From IMG/VR virus record IMGVR_UViG_3300017917_003510, positions 1 to 58,142 of that record: DNA of 58,142 nt. One strand, written 5' to 3'. The notes under the pieces were generated by a model. The model saw only the letters and a list, made by a program, of their open reading frames with translations. It searched no databases and was not told where the DNA came from. Shown piece after piece: positions 24,084 to 32,489 of this stretch. How positions within the stretch are numbered: position 1 is the first letter of the stretch; each line of letters opens with the position of its first letter. This DNA is from a virus. Position numbers and translations under genes: made by a program.

Positions 24084-24706
24084 TACTTGCCTTTCTTTTT
24101 CTTTGCCTTCATCTTAGCAGGTGCGCCACGCACACCTTCGGAAAAATCATACTCCTCACGCATGTCTTCGTCGATTAGGATATCATCCAACTCTTTGGCC
24201 ATCTGGTGATTTTCAATAGCATGGCGGAGCAGTTTCTCAACGTACTGATTTAAAGTCATGTCTGCTTCGTGTGCCAGCTTCATTAATTGAAATAGACTAT
24301 CGTCGGGCAGATTCAACGGAACATCAACCCGAGTGTCATAATCCTCGTCCGCGACGATACTACGAGCCTTGTCAAGGAAGTCTTCGTCAGTTTCGAGATC
24401 GACATAATTGATATCATCCCATGCTTGATTGATATCTACATCGCGATCACGAGCTTCTTGATCGTGTGCTGCTTTGAATTCGGGATTGATCAGTCGATAA
24501 GCACGATTTCGTTTATAGTCATAGGCCGAGGCTTCATAGACTTCGTGTGTGCGAGTATCGAATAAAATGCTGATAGAGTGACCGTCTTGATCTTGATTCC
24601 AAGAATCAAGTCGATAAGCATTAGGACCAAAACACTGCCAGCAATAGTCTGAACCTTCTGTGATCTTGTAATCAACCACTTCCATAAAATCTTTTAGGGT
24701 AATCAT
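24083..24706 (-). CDS. hypothetical protein with ribbon-helix-helix-like segment
   Basis: A 207-residue protein. The N-terminal part (YCWQCFG, residues about 21-27) is unassigned. Residues about 125-165 (DVPLNLPDDSLFQLMKLAHE, then LNQYVEKLLRHAIE) resemble the beta-strand plus two helices of a ribbon-helix-helix DNA-binding unit. A Lys-rich tail follows. It could be a transcription regulator. The stop of a small membrane ORF directly precedes its ATG (TAAATG). Confidence 0.72.
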   Translation of the reverse strand: MITLKDFMEVVDYKITEGSDYCWQCFGPNAYRLDSWNQDQDGHSISILFDTRTHEVYEASAYDYKRNRAYRLINPEFKAAHDQEARDRDVDINQAWDDINYVDLETDEDFLDKARSIVADEDYDTRVDVPLNLPDDSLFQLMKLAHEADMTLNQYVEKLLRHAIENHQMAKELDDILIDEDMREEYDFSEGVRGAPAKMKAKKKKGK

Positions 24707-24868
24707 TTAAATTGCTCCGATCATTGAAATAAGAATAAAAACACCACTGACAAATCCCAGTATGCTGGTGTAGTAGGTTTCACGGTTACCGGTAGTGCCA
24801 TATGAGTTAGCCAATGCTCCTGAGGCAAAAATAGCCGCGATACCCAAAATTAACATTAGTGTAAGCAC
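24707..24868 (-). CDS. small two-helix membrane protein
   Basis: A 53-residue ORF starting with GTG behind AAAGG. It has two hydrophobic segments separated by a polar turn (SYGTTGNRETYY), so both termini probably face the same side. It ends one base before the next ATG. It is the first gene after the promoter at 24902. Function unknown. Confidence 0.65.
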   Translation of the reverse strand: MLTLMLILGIAAIFASGALANSYGTTGNRETYYTSILGFVSGVFILISMIGAI

Positions 24869-24901
24869 AAGAGACCTTTCAGATTTGTTTAGTATGTGTA
24901 T

Positions 24902-24930
24902 ATTATACTATCATTCTTCTTCCTCGTCAA
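24902..24930 (-). promoter_or_regulatory. sigma-70 promoter
   Basis: TTGACG, 17 bp, TATAAT on the minus strand, overlapping the 3' end of the gene at 24911. It would drive the operon from 24868 to clpP. Confidence 0.75.
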
Positions 24931-25510
24931 GATCTTCATCATACATATCTTCTTCCCAAACGAAGTCTTTGTTTTGATTTTTTGGATCATCGTACCATTT
25001 GTAGTAGGCTTCGTTTGGCATCAGCACCCGAAATGTAGTGTTGGCCATACTTAATGCTAACATAGTAAATTGGGCTTTGTCAAAGATATCTGTGATATAG
25101 AATGTTGATGAACAGGCACCGCCTATGCCTTTAAACGGACCATGGCGAACATTCTGCTGAGAGATCTTTTCTTTGAGTTTCCAAAAGTCCTCGCCTTCTT
25201 TGACAATGATTCGAGTGTATCCCTTCTTTTGATTCCGGATACGGAATTTATCGACTAAGGTTAGTTTGGAAATTGTAGCACAGTTATCTTCTCCAATTAC
25301 GAGAAGACAGTCTTTGATCTTGATGCTACCTTTGGTATGTGAGTTGTCGGGAGTTTCTTTTGTAGTCCAGGGTATTTCACATGTGACATGATTGACATAA
25401 TAACTCTCTCCCTGAGTCTTGAGGATCCACATTGGAACTGAGTCATCCTCTAAGTGCTTCTTGTTGAAATGAAACACTACATCTTTACACGCTAATTCGA
25501 TCTATGCCAT
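24911..25510 (-). CDS. conserved phage protein with in-frame UAG at codon 3
   Basis: The best start is ATG at 25510, eight bases after a perfect AAGGAG. It reads M-A-stop(UAG, 25502-25504) and then stays open for 196 codons (I-E-L-A-C-K-D-V-V-F-H-F...), ending in an acidic tail (DEDLDEEEE). Without suppression only a GTG at 25477 with no Shine-Dalgarno could start the body. A tRNA with CUA anticodon lies about 1.1 kb upstream. Function unknown; a tail this acidic could mimic nucleic acid. Confidence 0.75.
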
Positions 25511-25529
25511 TTTGATATCTCCTTAAGAT

Positions 25530-25552
25530 TAAAGTGGGGACTCTCACCCCAC
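25530..25552 (-). terminator. weak terminator-like hairpin
   Basis: GTGGGG and CCCCAC form a 6-bp stem just downstream of the zinc-ribbon gene at 25569. Only a short T-rich tract follows, so termination would be partial. Confidence 0.45.
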
Positions 25553-25568
25553 ATGTATTATAAATTAC

Positions 25569-26321
25569 TTATGCGAAAATTTCAAGTGCTGTTCCACATT
25601 CGACACAGAACTTAGCAGTTGCTTTATTCTGCTTGCCACAGGTTACACACTTTGGTTTGTGCTTGACTGTGACTGCTTGTTTAACAGCTTCGCCGCCTAA
25701 CAGTTTAAACACCATACTATGCTTTTCGGATTCCAAAGCACCTACATAAGTTGTAGAGAACTTTTGATCACTGCGACTACCTGGAACAGTGATGCCCGCA
25801 TCGTTTAATAGGCTGTGAGCACTATTCACCGAAGTAGCATCATACGATGCTGTAGAACAGGTCACAGAACCTGCCGGGCCTGCCCAGTCGCCGGTGGAAC
25901 TGCGAAGGATCCCGCCCTGTGGATAGATACTACCGGAAATGTTTGAGGTGTTCCAAACGATAGGGCGTGGAGGCTGTTCGAACTGGAATTCTACCCTTAC
26001 AATCCCGTCTTCGATCCCGACTCCACGATGTTGCTCCACGGCTGTTGTACGCTCGATGAATTTAAATCGATTACCTTCTCTGAGGTTGCCGTTTTTGACT
26101 GATCGTTCGAGGTCGATTTCCCTACCAGGATCCAATACGATGCCACCAGGGACCATATCATCACCGTCAATGAAAATATTAACAACAGCACGGGTCGTAT
26201 TAAGATTCTTAAGTAGTATCGAGTATTCTGATCCAAATGGAACATAAACTGAGTCTTTGAATTCGCGGAGTACTTTGCCCCCGACTTTTATGGCCGCAGC
26301 CATCTTTGATGCGTACATCAT
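25569..26321 (-). CDS. virion-type protein with C-terminal zinc ribbon
   Basis: A 250-residue protein. The body is beta-rich and Gly-rich (GGKVLREF, VPFGSEYSILLKN, GGIVLDPG), as in decoration-type phage proteins. The last 30 residues hold CVTCG and CVECG, a four-Cys zinc ribbon. Start ATG-ATG behind GGAGAAACC. T4-like phages encode proteins of this layout with unknown roles. Confidence 0.75.
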   Translation of the reverse strand: MMYASKMAAAIKVGGKVLREFKDSVYVPFGSEYSILLKNLNTTRAVVNIFIDGDDMVPGGIVLDPGREIDLERSVKNGNLREGNRFKFIERTTAVEQHRGVGIEDGIVRVEFQFEQPPRPIVWNTSNISGSIYPQGGILRSSTGDWAGPAGSVTCSTASYDATSVNSAHSLLNDAGITVPGSRSDQKFSTTYVGALESEKHSMVFKLLGGEAVKQAVTVKHKPKCVTCGKQNKATAKFCVECGTALEIFA

Positions 26322-26399
26322 GGTTTCTCCTTTTTACAGCACACAGACTAAGTGCTTATTGTTTAAAAGTCTGTTAGTATGTCACCTCATGTGACAAAT

Positions 26400-26636
26400 T
26401 TATTTAGCAGCGTCTTTTCTTTCGTCTTTCTGCTTTGACAGGGTTTTCTTTATCTCTTCAATGGCTTCGTGATCGACCACAGTAAATTCTTGTGGATTAT
26501 ATATCTGCCATTTGATTGGTTTCCAATATTTAGAAAACAAATTGTTTAATGCGACAATCATAGCACCCATGATTAAGGCACCTACTGAAAACATGATTGA
26601 ACCGACTACGAAATTAATTGCTGACTGTATTTCCAT
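26400..26636 (-). CDS. small membrane protein
   Basis: A 78-residue protein starting MEIQSAINFVVGS, with one long hydrophobic segment (residues about 7-30) and a charged, Lys-rich tail. The ATG at 26636 was chosen; the frame continues upstream only by running through the tRNA gene. No function known. Confidence 0.7.
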   Translation of the reverse strand: MEIQSAINFVVGSIMFSVGALIMGAMIVALNNLFSKYWKPIKWQIYNPQEFTVVDHEAIEEIKKTLSKQKDERKDAAK

Positions 26637-26648
26637 GATTTTATTTAT

Positions 26649-26724
26649 TGGTGCGCAGAGCGGGATTCGAACCCGCGACACGAAGCTTTAGAGACTCCTG
26701 TTCTTACCACTGAACTATCCACGC
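26649..26724 (-). tRNA. tRNA with CUA anticodon (amber suppressor)
   Basis: A solitary tRNA outside the array. The acceptor GCGTGGA pairs with TCTGCGC (two G-U), the D-arm GTTC/GAAC and T-arm are canonical, the discriminator is A and CCA is encoded. The anticodon stem GGAGT/GCTTC encloses CTCTAAA, with U33 before CUA. Shifted readings break the stem or U33. CUA reads UAG. The amino acid identity cannot be told from the sequence alone. Confidence 0.9.
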
Positions 26725-26735
26725 ACATTTTCCTT

Positions 26736-27536
26736 TTACTTTTTAGGTGGCATCATTAGAGCATTGAAGTTCGCAGGAACAACAATGGTCTGTACCTTAC
26801 CATCTCGGATGCCTTCTGAGATGTTAATCATAGCCATGGCCTGCATATATTCTACAGCACCTTTGTTGGCATTTAGGGCCGCGATACGTTCTGCTTCTTT
26901 CTTAGCAGTTTCTACCTCGACCTGCTTCTTCTTCAACTCGTTTTGAGCTTGAACAAGGGCGTTAGCACTTTCGATGATGTTGTCTGCCGGCATGATGTTA
27001 CGCACCAGTACCTGTTGCACAGTAATAGACTGATCCAATTTTTCATCAGCTAAGGCCTTGATCATGCTTTCGCGGACTTCCTGTTCAATCTGCGCACGGT
27101 TATCAGCCATCTTCAACGACTCATACTTACGAGCAGTCTTGTAGGCAGCGTTACGAGCCACTTGATAGACATAGTTGTACATTAAAAGAATGTCGCCGTC
27201 TTTAGCTCGAGCGTGAAAGCTCTTGTTCTTATCTACCCACATCTCCGCTACACTCTGCGGATTGATAGAATAGATCACAGCCATGTCAAAATCTTTGACA
27301 GTGGAGTTATCTGCGGCAAGGGGAGTAAGATCCACGACATCTACTTGAACGTCTTTGACAGAGAAAGTAAGAACATCACCGATCACAGTTTGATTCCAAG
27401 AACCAGGCAGCAGTTCTTCCTGCTTGACCTGTTTGTCAAAGCCAACTCGGATACCAACCTCACCGGTTTCGATACGAGTACAACCGGTTGCCAAAACTGC
27501 GGCGGCAACAATACTAAGGGTAGCGATACGCTTCAT
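26736..27536 (-). CDS. band-7/SPFH domain lipoprotein
   Basis: A 266-residue protein. The N-terminus is a lipoprotein signal with lipobox LATGC (Cys near residue 19). The SPFH/prohibitin core follows (GEVGIRVGFDKQV, FDMAVIYSI, RNAAYKT). A helical, Lys/Glu/Ala-rich segment (residues about 205-235) is the usual prohibitin coiled coil. It probably sits on the outer face of a membrane and may form rings in the envelope. T4-like phages often carry such genes, with unknown roles. Confidence 0.85.
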   Translation of the reverse strand: MKRIATLSIVAAAVLATGCTRIETGEVGIRVGFDKQVKQEELLPGSWNQTVIGDVLTFSVKDVQVDVVDLTPLAADNSTVKDFDMAVIYSINPQSVAEMWVDKNKSFHARAKDGDILLMYNYVYQVARNAAYKTARKYESLKMADNRAQIEQEVRESMIKALADEKLDQSITVQQVLVRNIMPADNIIESANALVQAQNELKKKQVEVETAKKEAERIAALNANKGAVEYMQAMAMINISEGIRDGKVQTIVVPANFNALMMPPKK

Positions 27537-27545
27537 GTGTGTCCT

Positions 27546-27722
27546 TTAAAAAGTTAAAACAAAAATAACCAATGCTGATACTGTTAGCACAGCACAAATT
27601 ATACTATAGGCGATGAGTTTTGTCAATGCCCAACGATCTTTTCCGGTCATTTCTCTCACAGTTTTTATACCGAAAAAGAATGCAGAGAATACTAGTAAAA
27701 ATCCCAAAACGATTTTAATCAT
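27546..27722 (-). CDS. small two-helix membrane protein
   Basis: A 58-residue ORF with two hydrophobic segments flanking a charged turn (REMTGKDRW). Its ATG directly follows the halogenase stop (TAAATG), the same arrangement as at 24707. A perfect sigma-70 promoter lies inside the reading frame. Confidence 0.55.
   Translation of the reverse strand: MIKIVLGFLLVFSAFFFGIKTVREMTGKDRWALTKLIAYSIICAVLTVSALVIFVLTF
27598..27626 (-). promoter_or_regulatory. perfect sigma-70 promoter inside an ORF
   Basis: TTGACA, 17 bp, TATAAT on the minus strand, an exact consensus. It points at the band-7 lipoprotein gene 60 bp downstream. Confidence 0.85.
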
Positions 27723-29228
27723 TTAATTTTCTTTCTGTTTTTTTAAGTAAGCATCGAGTTCTTTAAGAGAAAACGTATGCATGGTTTTACTTTTAGTTTC
27801 ATTTAGATATAATGATAAAGTTGTGTCTGTTTCATCTAATTTTATTCTATGAATTTGAAAAAAATCAGAAATAGTTTTTTTATCAAAATGATCAAGCCCT
27901 GCTAAAGTATAATTCCATAACCATTGTCCTGCATATCCCTCGTGGATATCAAAATCAATCTTTCTAGTTAATCTCTGTTTAGCTAAATTAATAATTTGAT
28001 CTGTTCGTTGTGTTCTTGTTAGATTAGTTGTAACATGATTCCAGAACGGAGTGTCTATTCTTCCTCCGCTGTAGTGCAAAGAAATAAAATCAGCCATGTG
28101 ACTATATAATTTGTCAATCCTCTGATTATAAGAGTTTATTATTTCTTCACTGAACGAGGTGTCTTTAGTTTTTCCAAGACAATTTAAAATTAAATCATAT
28201 ATTTGAATAATAGAACAATGAATACTAGTTGCTTGAAGAGGTTCCAAAAAAGCTGAACTAAGTCCTACAGATAGACAGTTTTTGATCCATACTTCTTTTA
28301 GTCTTCCTGATTGAAATTTAATGGATCTACCCTTCGAAACCCCAGTGCGATATCTTTCTTCGAGTTCTTTGATAATATCTTCTTCATGAGCAAATTGATC
28401 CGAATAGACATATCCTCGACCTATTCGATGTCTGGTAGGGATCTCCCAAACCCAGCCACTGTCCGAAGCATGGGCAGTGGTATAAAGATTTTTTTCGTTA
28501 TTGTCGTGCTCTAGAACAAACGGCATACCTGTATTCACAGGAAGATATTTGCTGTAATCAATCCAGGCGGCATTTAGTTTTTTTATTAAAACTTGAGAAA
28601 AACCTGTGCAGTCAATAAACAAGTCTGCTGTTATAATTTCTCCTTGATTAGAAACTAGAGCAGAAATATTTCCTAATTGATCTAGTTTGATATCGACAAT
28701 TTCGCAATCTTTGTGTAATACTTTATTTTCAATACTTTTTTGTTTAAGGAATTCGATGGTCTTGAATGTGTCGAGATGTAAGGCAGAATTTCCAAAAGTA
28801 CTTTTTAATTTATTATCTTTTCCGATATACAAGTCTGTTTTTTTAATTTCCATTAAAGTTCCAAAACGGCTCGCGTAATTAATATTAGTGTCATTAAGTA
28901 TAGAATGATAAAGTAAGAGATCTACTTTAGAATTAAAAGAATAAGTGCCGTCTATAGGAGATAAGAAATTTTTAGAATTCTTATTCCAATTTATAAAATT
29001 AATACCGTATTTTGGAAGAGCATGTGTTTCTTTAAAAATTTCATCGAAATCTAATCCGCATTGTATTAGAGAGTCTAAAAATAATGAGGTCGTCCCTTCC
29101 CCCACACCGATTGATGATATTTTGGAACTATCTATAGAGGTTATATTAATATCGGGTCGATTTTTTGATATTAATAGGGCGGTAAGCCAACCTGCAGTTC
29201 CGCCGCCTACGATAACTATATTAATCAT
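27723..29228 (-). CDS. flavin-dependent (tryptophan-type) halogenase
   Basis: A 501-residue protein of the tryptophan halogenase family. GGGTAGW (8-14) binds FAD. WVWEIP (259-264) is the WxWxIP signature that separates halogenases from monooxygenases. K73 (LPKYG) is placed like the catalytic Lys of PrnA/RebH. All hallmark residues are present, so halogenation is plausible, needing FADH2 from a separate reductase. The substrate is unknown. It overlaps the upstream gene by 8 bases. Confidence 0.9.
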   Translation of the reverse strand: MINIVIVGGGTAGWLTALLISKNRPDINITSIDSSKISSIGVGEGTTSLFLDSLIQCGLDFDEIFKETHALPKYGINFINWNKNSKNFLSPIDGTYSFNSKVDLLLYHSILNDTNINYASRFGTLMEIKKTDLYIGKDNKLKSTFGNSALHLDTFKTIEFLKQKSIENKVLHKDCEIVDIKLDQLGNISALVSNQGEIITADLFIDCTGFSQVLIKKLNAAWIDYSKYLPVNTGMPFVLEHDNNEKNLYTTAHASDSGWVWEIPTRHRIGRGYVYSDQFAHEEDIIKELEERYRTGVSKGRSIKFQSGRLKEVWIKNCLSVGLSSAFLEPLQATSIHCSIIQIYDLILNCLGKTKDTSFSEEIINSYNQRIDKLYSHMADFISLHYSGGRIDTPFWNHVTTNLTRTQRTDQIINLAKQRLTRKIDFDIHEGYAGQWLWNYTLAGLDHFDKKTISDFFQIHRIKLDETDTTLSLYLNETKSKTMHTFSLKELDAYLKKQKEN

Positions 29229-29481
29229 TGGAATATGTAGAACGAAGTATTTTGATCAGTTGTTCGCAGGAATCTCGACTCATCGACAGAGTCATTGTGC
29301 CGCCACCGTCTGCGATCAACGTCAGTGTAGTCATTCCCCGGTCATCGAACCCCACCCGGTAATGTTCTTTAGGCTTAGGAGGTGCTGCTGGTTTAATGTA
29401 ATCAACAGGAAGTTTAACTACATTTTTGGGTTCAAGATCATCCATAACTTTTTTAAATCCCATCCATTCTAGAAAATTCAT
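29221..29481 (-). CDS. hypothetical protein
   Basis: An 86-residue protein starting MNFLEWMGFKKVMDD, with a Pro-rich middle (AAPPKPKEHY) and a C-terminal strand-helix (TLTLIADGGGTMTLSMS). Linked to both neighbours by short overlaps. No family recognised. Confidence 0.75.
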   Translation of the reverse strand: MNFLEWMGFKKVMDDLEPKNVVKLPVDYIKPAAPPKPKEHYRVGFDDRGMTTLTLIADGGGTMTLSMSRDSCEQLIKILRSTYSND

Positions 29482-29753
29482 TATTCAACCTCAAAAATAA
29501 TTGTCTCTTGTTTTTTAAAAGGATCAGCCCATCCTGTCTTGATTGAAATCCTTGTGATCGTCCTACCTTCTATTTTACTACCTATAGAGATGAAAGGACC
29601 ACCGCTAGGATCAACAAATCCTAGGTCATTGATATCAATTTCGTTCTGGCCTTCTTTGCCGCCAAATCGCCAATACTTTAGATCACCTTTGATAGTATAG
29701 GTGTTGTCACTGATCTTTTCAAAACGGTATTCGTCACCGTAGCGATTCTTCAT
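29481..29753 (-). CDS. hypothetical protein
   Basis: A 90-residue, beta-rich protein (EKISDNTYTIKGDL, ITRISIKTGW) without a recognised domain. It overlaps the downstream gene by one base. Confidence 0.75.
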   Translation of the reverse strand: MKNRYGDEYRFEKISDNTYTIKGDLKYWRFGGKEGQNEIDINDLGFVDPSGGPFISIGSKIEGRTITRISIKTGWADPFKKQETIIFEVE

Positions 29754-29754
29754 T

Positions 29755-30000
29755 TTATCTCCGGTTAAGTTCAGCCCAGACTAGAAACTGTTTAAAAGCA
29801 TTATACACGGTTTCTGCTTCTTTGTCATCCACAGGTACTTTAACACCTCGGACATAGAAACCGTCTTCGGCCACACGCAGCATTTCGGTGCCACCGGCGT
29901 AGCATTGAATAGTATTTTGAGACGATTCACTAACACCGATAGTGGCGTCTTCGATCATATACTGATCATCAAACGCTGTAGTCGAAACATAATTACTCAT
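29755..30000 (-). CDS. hypothetical protein
   Basis: An 81-residue acidic protein. GGTEMLRVAEDGFYVRG is a motif common in small phage proteins, and ETVYNAFKQFLVWAEL is a C-terminal helix. Role unknown. Confidence 0.78.
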   Translation of the reverse strand: MSNYVSTTAFDDQYMIEDATIGVSESSQNTIQCYAGGTEMLRVAEDGFYVRGVKVPVDDKEAETVYNAFKQFLVWAELNRR

Positions 30001-30268
30001 ATGTGTCCCAATTATTTGTTTTGTTGTTCCAATGTCTGCTATCGTAGAGTTGAAACTCGATATTAAATCCTAATAGTCCAACACCAGCATGGAATCCGGC
30101 ATGTGATTGCTTATAGGTGAGCCTAATGAATAAATCTATGATATCTGATCCTTGGTAGATCTGGACTTCCCAAAATTTATTTTTAAAGGGGGTTGAACCG
30201 TGGCAACACTTGATGTTATTAAATCTATTGTTACCCGGTATTCTTAAATTGAAATGTAGATTTATCAT
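29993..30268 (-). CDS. hypothetical protein
   Basis: A 91-residue, beta-rich protein starting MINLHFNLRIPG. It overlaps both neighbours by 4 to 8 bases. No family recognised. Confidence 0.72.
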   Translation of the reverse strand: MINLHFNLRIPGNNRFNNIKCCHGSTPFKNKFWEVQIYQGSDIIDLFIRLTYKQSHAGFHAGVGLLGFNIEFQLYDSRHWNNKTNNWDTYE

Positions 30269-30456
30269 TCTGGTAATAGTCTAAATCTAATTAAAAAACT
30301 TTCTTCATAACAACTAAATTCTTTGGGCATATGTTCCGGTGACTTTTCTAAACGATAATAAACCCAGTCTTTACCTTCTACGATCATAGTTCCAATAACA
30401 ACAAAAACCTTTCCGTCTCCGCCAGTCCATCTCGATCCATTTTTAATCTGCGACAT
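30265..30456 (-). CDS. small hypothetical protein
   Basis: A 63-residue beta-rich protein (GSRWTGGDGKVFVVIG, DWVYYR) resembling small SH3-like phage proteins. It is ATGA-coupled to the next gene. Confidence 0.7.
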   Translation of the reverse strand: MSQIKNGSRWTGGDGKVFVVIGTMIVEGKDWVYYRLEKSPEHMPKEFSCYEESFLIRFRLLPE

Positions 30457-30465
30457 GTTTTCTCC

Positions 30466-30867
30466 TTACTTAAATGTTTCCAATGCTTCATTATCTACGT
30501 TCTCAACCATATGTAACATAAAACGATAATTGTCCCAAGCAGATTTTACTGCGACATTATCAGAGCACTCTGTAGGAAACATATCAACCCAAACTGAGTT
30601 AGATGGCTGCTTGTGACGATGGATACCTTCACGGCGAGGTTGGATCAGTTTATTATTGTCCCAAAGACTCTGTGCTACTCGCTTACACTCTGCTTCATCG
30701 AGACCTTCAAGATAATCTGAGCGTAACATATAATCTTCAATGACTCGATCCAACTGTTCGACATCACGGATACAGGTAGCACCGATAATAAAGGCCACTT
30801 CATCTTCAGAGACTTTTCCAGTAACGATATCGCGAATACAACGACCTAGACTAAATCCGATTTTCAT
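30466..30867 (-). CDS. hypothetical protein
   Basis: A 133-residue, mostly helical protein starting MKIGFSLGRCIRDIVTGKV. Small overlap with the upstream gene. Similar proteins occur in T4-like phages; function unknown. Confidence 0.78.
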   Translation of the reverse strand: MKIGFSLGRCIRDIVTGKVSEDEVAFIIGATCIRDVEQLDRVIEDYMLRSDYLEGLDEAECKRVAQSLWDNNKLIQPRREGIHRHKQPSNSVWVDMFPTECSDNVAVKSAWDNYRFMLHMVENVDNEALETFK

Positions 30868-31136
30868 TTAACTTCACCTGTTTGCGGAAGATTATATGGT
30901 CGTTCATACTGCGAGGTAACACTTCCATACGCCTCTGGACCAGGATACTTAATATTACTTTCAACTTTTAGTCCAAACGCTGTGCGAATGTTTCGACGAT
31001 CAGCCTGACTCATACACATTTGAGCACATTCTTCTGCAATCAACTCGGCGAACTTTTCTTTACTGAAGATTAGTTCTCCATCGTATTCGACCAAACTCTG
31101 TGCGGCAAATCGTTCTAACATTGGTATTTTGTTCAT
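30864..31136 (-). CDS. hypothetical protein
   Basis: A 90-residue protein. KEKFAELIAEECAQMC is a helix seen in many small phage proteins, here followed by ADRRNIRTAFGL. Coupled by ATGA to both neighbours. No function known. Confidence 0.78.
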   Translation of the reverse strand: MNKIPMLERFAAQSLVEYDGELIFSKEKFAELIAEECAQMCMSQADRRNIRTAFGLKVESNIKYPGPEAYGSVTSQYERPYNLPQTGEVK

Positions 31137-31609
31137 TTCTTAAATTCCATATAGGGCGCAATGTTGTTATCAAAAATCTGTGCCATTTGACGCCACAGAC
31201 TTTCGCGTTCTTCTTTGGTCATGCCTGCTGAGGTAATATCAGCGAATCCTGTGCCTACACTTTTTTCGAGACCGTAATCATGTCGCCAAGTATAACACAT
31301 GTTGGTGATGATCAATTCTCGTGCCTCGGCATTGACTTCATCTTCTTCTTTGACTCGCCAACTGTCAGGCATGGTCCATGCTCGCTCTGGGATATCTTCT
31401 ACTCCTAGAAGTTGCCCGATACGTTTTACCATATCGCGTTGATGGCTGTTACTGGTATAGGCATAGTCATAGCCGATAGTTATAAATTCAAAAGGTTTTA
31501 CACCAGGAGCCATATGCTGGATCATAACATGAATTGTACCTAAGAAATCTTTTTCAAACCAGACTTCTGTAGGATAAATGTGTTCAATGGTAGCAGTTTC
31601 AATTTTCAT
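31133..31609 (-). CDS. hypothetical protein
   Basis: A 158-residue protein starting MKIETATIEHIYPTEVW. The ATG at 31609 forms an ATGA overlap with the upstream stop; the longer open frame into that gene was rejected. No domain recognised. Confidence 0.75.
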   Translation of the reverse strand: MKIETATIEHIYPTEVWFEKDFLGTIHVMIQHMAPGVKPFEFITIGYDYAYTSNSHQRDMVKRIGQLLGVEDIPERAWTMPDSWRVKEEDEVNAEARELIITNMCYTWRHDYGLEKSVGTGFADITSAGMTKEERESLWRQMAQIFDNNIAPYMEFKK

Positions 31610-32061
31610 ACCTTGGCCTCGTGAGGTTTGTAGTAATGCACCCACCGAATCAAACTATACAGTTCTTTACTTTGTCCGGGCATTAGACGTTTTTTCCAAT
31701 CATAGTTACAGTTTAGATCCTGATTCCTAAAAGACCGAGTCTTATATTTGGTTCCTGGTTTAGTAACCTTGATATTATATTTCCAAGTGTAGTGATGCCA
31801 CCGACTTTCGCCTTTAGTGCCTCGGGTAGCTTCAATAACATAACCGTCGTAAAAGATTTTCAAAGGTTCTTGACCTTTCGGATCTTCCCAGGTAAAATCT
31901 TGGCACACTTCATTGATCTTGACAATCTCTTCACGCTCAGTTTCTAGAGCTTTGAGACGATTGCCAATCTTAATCATAGATTGAGTACTAAGACCCATAA
32001 GCTGGGCCTGTACTAGAATACGTTCTTCTTTGTCAGTTAGTGCTGCGCGACCTCTAGGCAT
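31606..32061 (-). CDS. hypothetical protein
   Basis: A 151-residue basic protein. The N-terminal part (PRGRAALTDKEERILVQAQL, then IKIGNRLKALETERE) is helical and could bind nucleic acid. The second half is Trp- and Tyr-rich (WHHYTWKYNIKV). No family is recognised. Confidence 0.75.
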   Translation of the reverse strand: MPRGRAALTDKEERILVQAQLMGLSTQSMIKIGNRLKALETEREEIVKINEVCQDFTWEDPKGQEPLKIFYDGYVIEATRGTKGESRWHHYTWKYNIKVTKPGTKYKTRSFRNQDLNCNYDWKKRLMPGQSKELYSLIRWVHYYKPHEAKV

Positions 32062-32062
32062 A

Positions 32063-32428
32063 TTAACACTCCGTTACCTGTAATGATTCTAGTCCTGCTT
32101 CTGAGATTTTTTTTATAAGAGTTTGATTGCGATAATCTTGTTCTTTACGCTTTACTCTTTCTTCGAAATTTTTACCGATCAACATACGATGATATTCTTG
32201 ACACTTTTGAAATCCACGAAGCCACACTTCCATTTCTTCTAATGTTCCTACAAAAATTTCAGCGTCTCGGCTGTAAATTGGAAAGGCATCGTCTTTGGGA
32301 AATAGGGCAACGACATCGCCAAACTCTTGGCGGTAGTTTCCGTGTTTGGAATTACCCATACGGAATCCAAGTTTATCTACTTCTTCTTCGAGCCTACGAA
32401 TACGAAGGATAGTGTGATAACCTGACAT
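32063..32428 (-). CDS. hypothetical protein
   Basis: A 121-residue protein starting MSGYHTILRIRRLEEEVDKLG. A central IYSRDAEIFVGTLEEMEVW segment and helical tail are seen. First gene behind the promoter at 32461. Function unknown. Confidence 0.78.
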   Translation of the reverse strand: MSGYHTILRIRRLEEEVDKLGFRMGNSKHGNYRQEFGDVVALFPKDDAFPIYSRDAEIFVGTLEEMEVWLRGFQKCQEYHRMLIGKNFEERVKRKEQDYRNQTLIKKISEAGLESLQVTEC

Positions 32429-32460
32429 GTGATTCTTTCTATGTTCGTTGATGATATATT

Positions 32461-32489
32461 ATTATAACACCAATAGACTAAAAAGTCAA
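32461..32489 (-). promoter_or_regulatory. sigma-70 promoter
   Basis: TTGACT, 17 bp, TATAAT on the minus strand, overlapping the stop of the LRW-tail gene at 32486. It would drive the operon beginning at 32428. Confidence 0.8.

Noticed and set aside
26637-26681. N-terminal extension of the small membrane protein
   Set aside because: The extra 15 codons are the T-arm and acceptor of the CUA tRNA; the ATG at 26636 is the better start.
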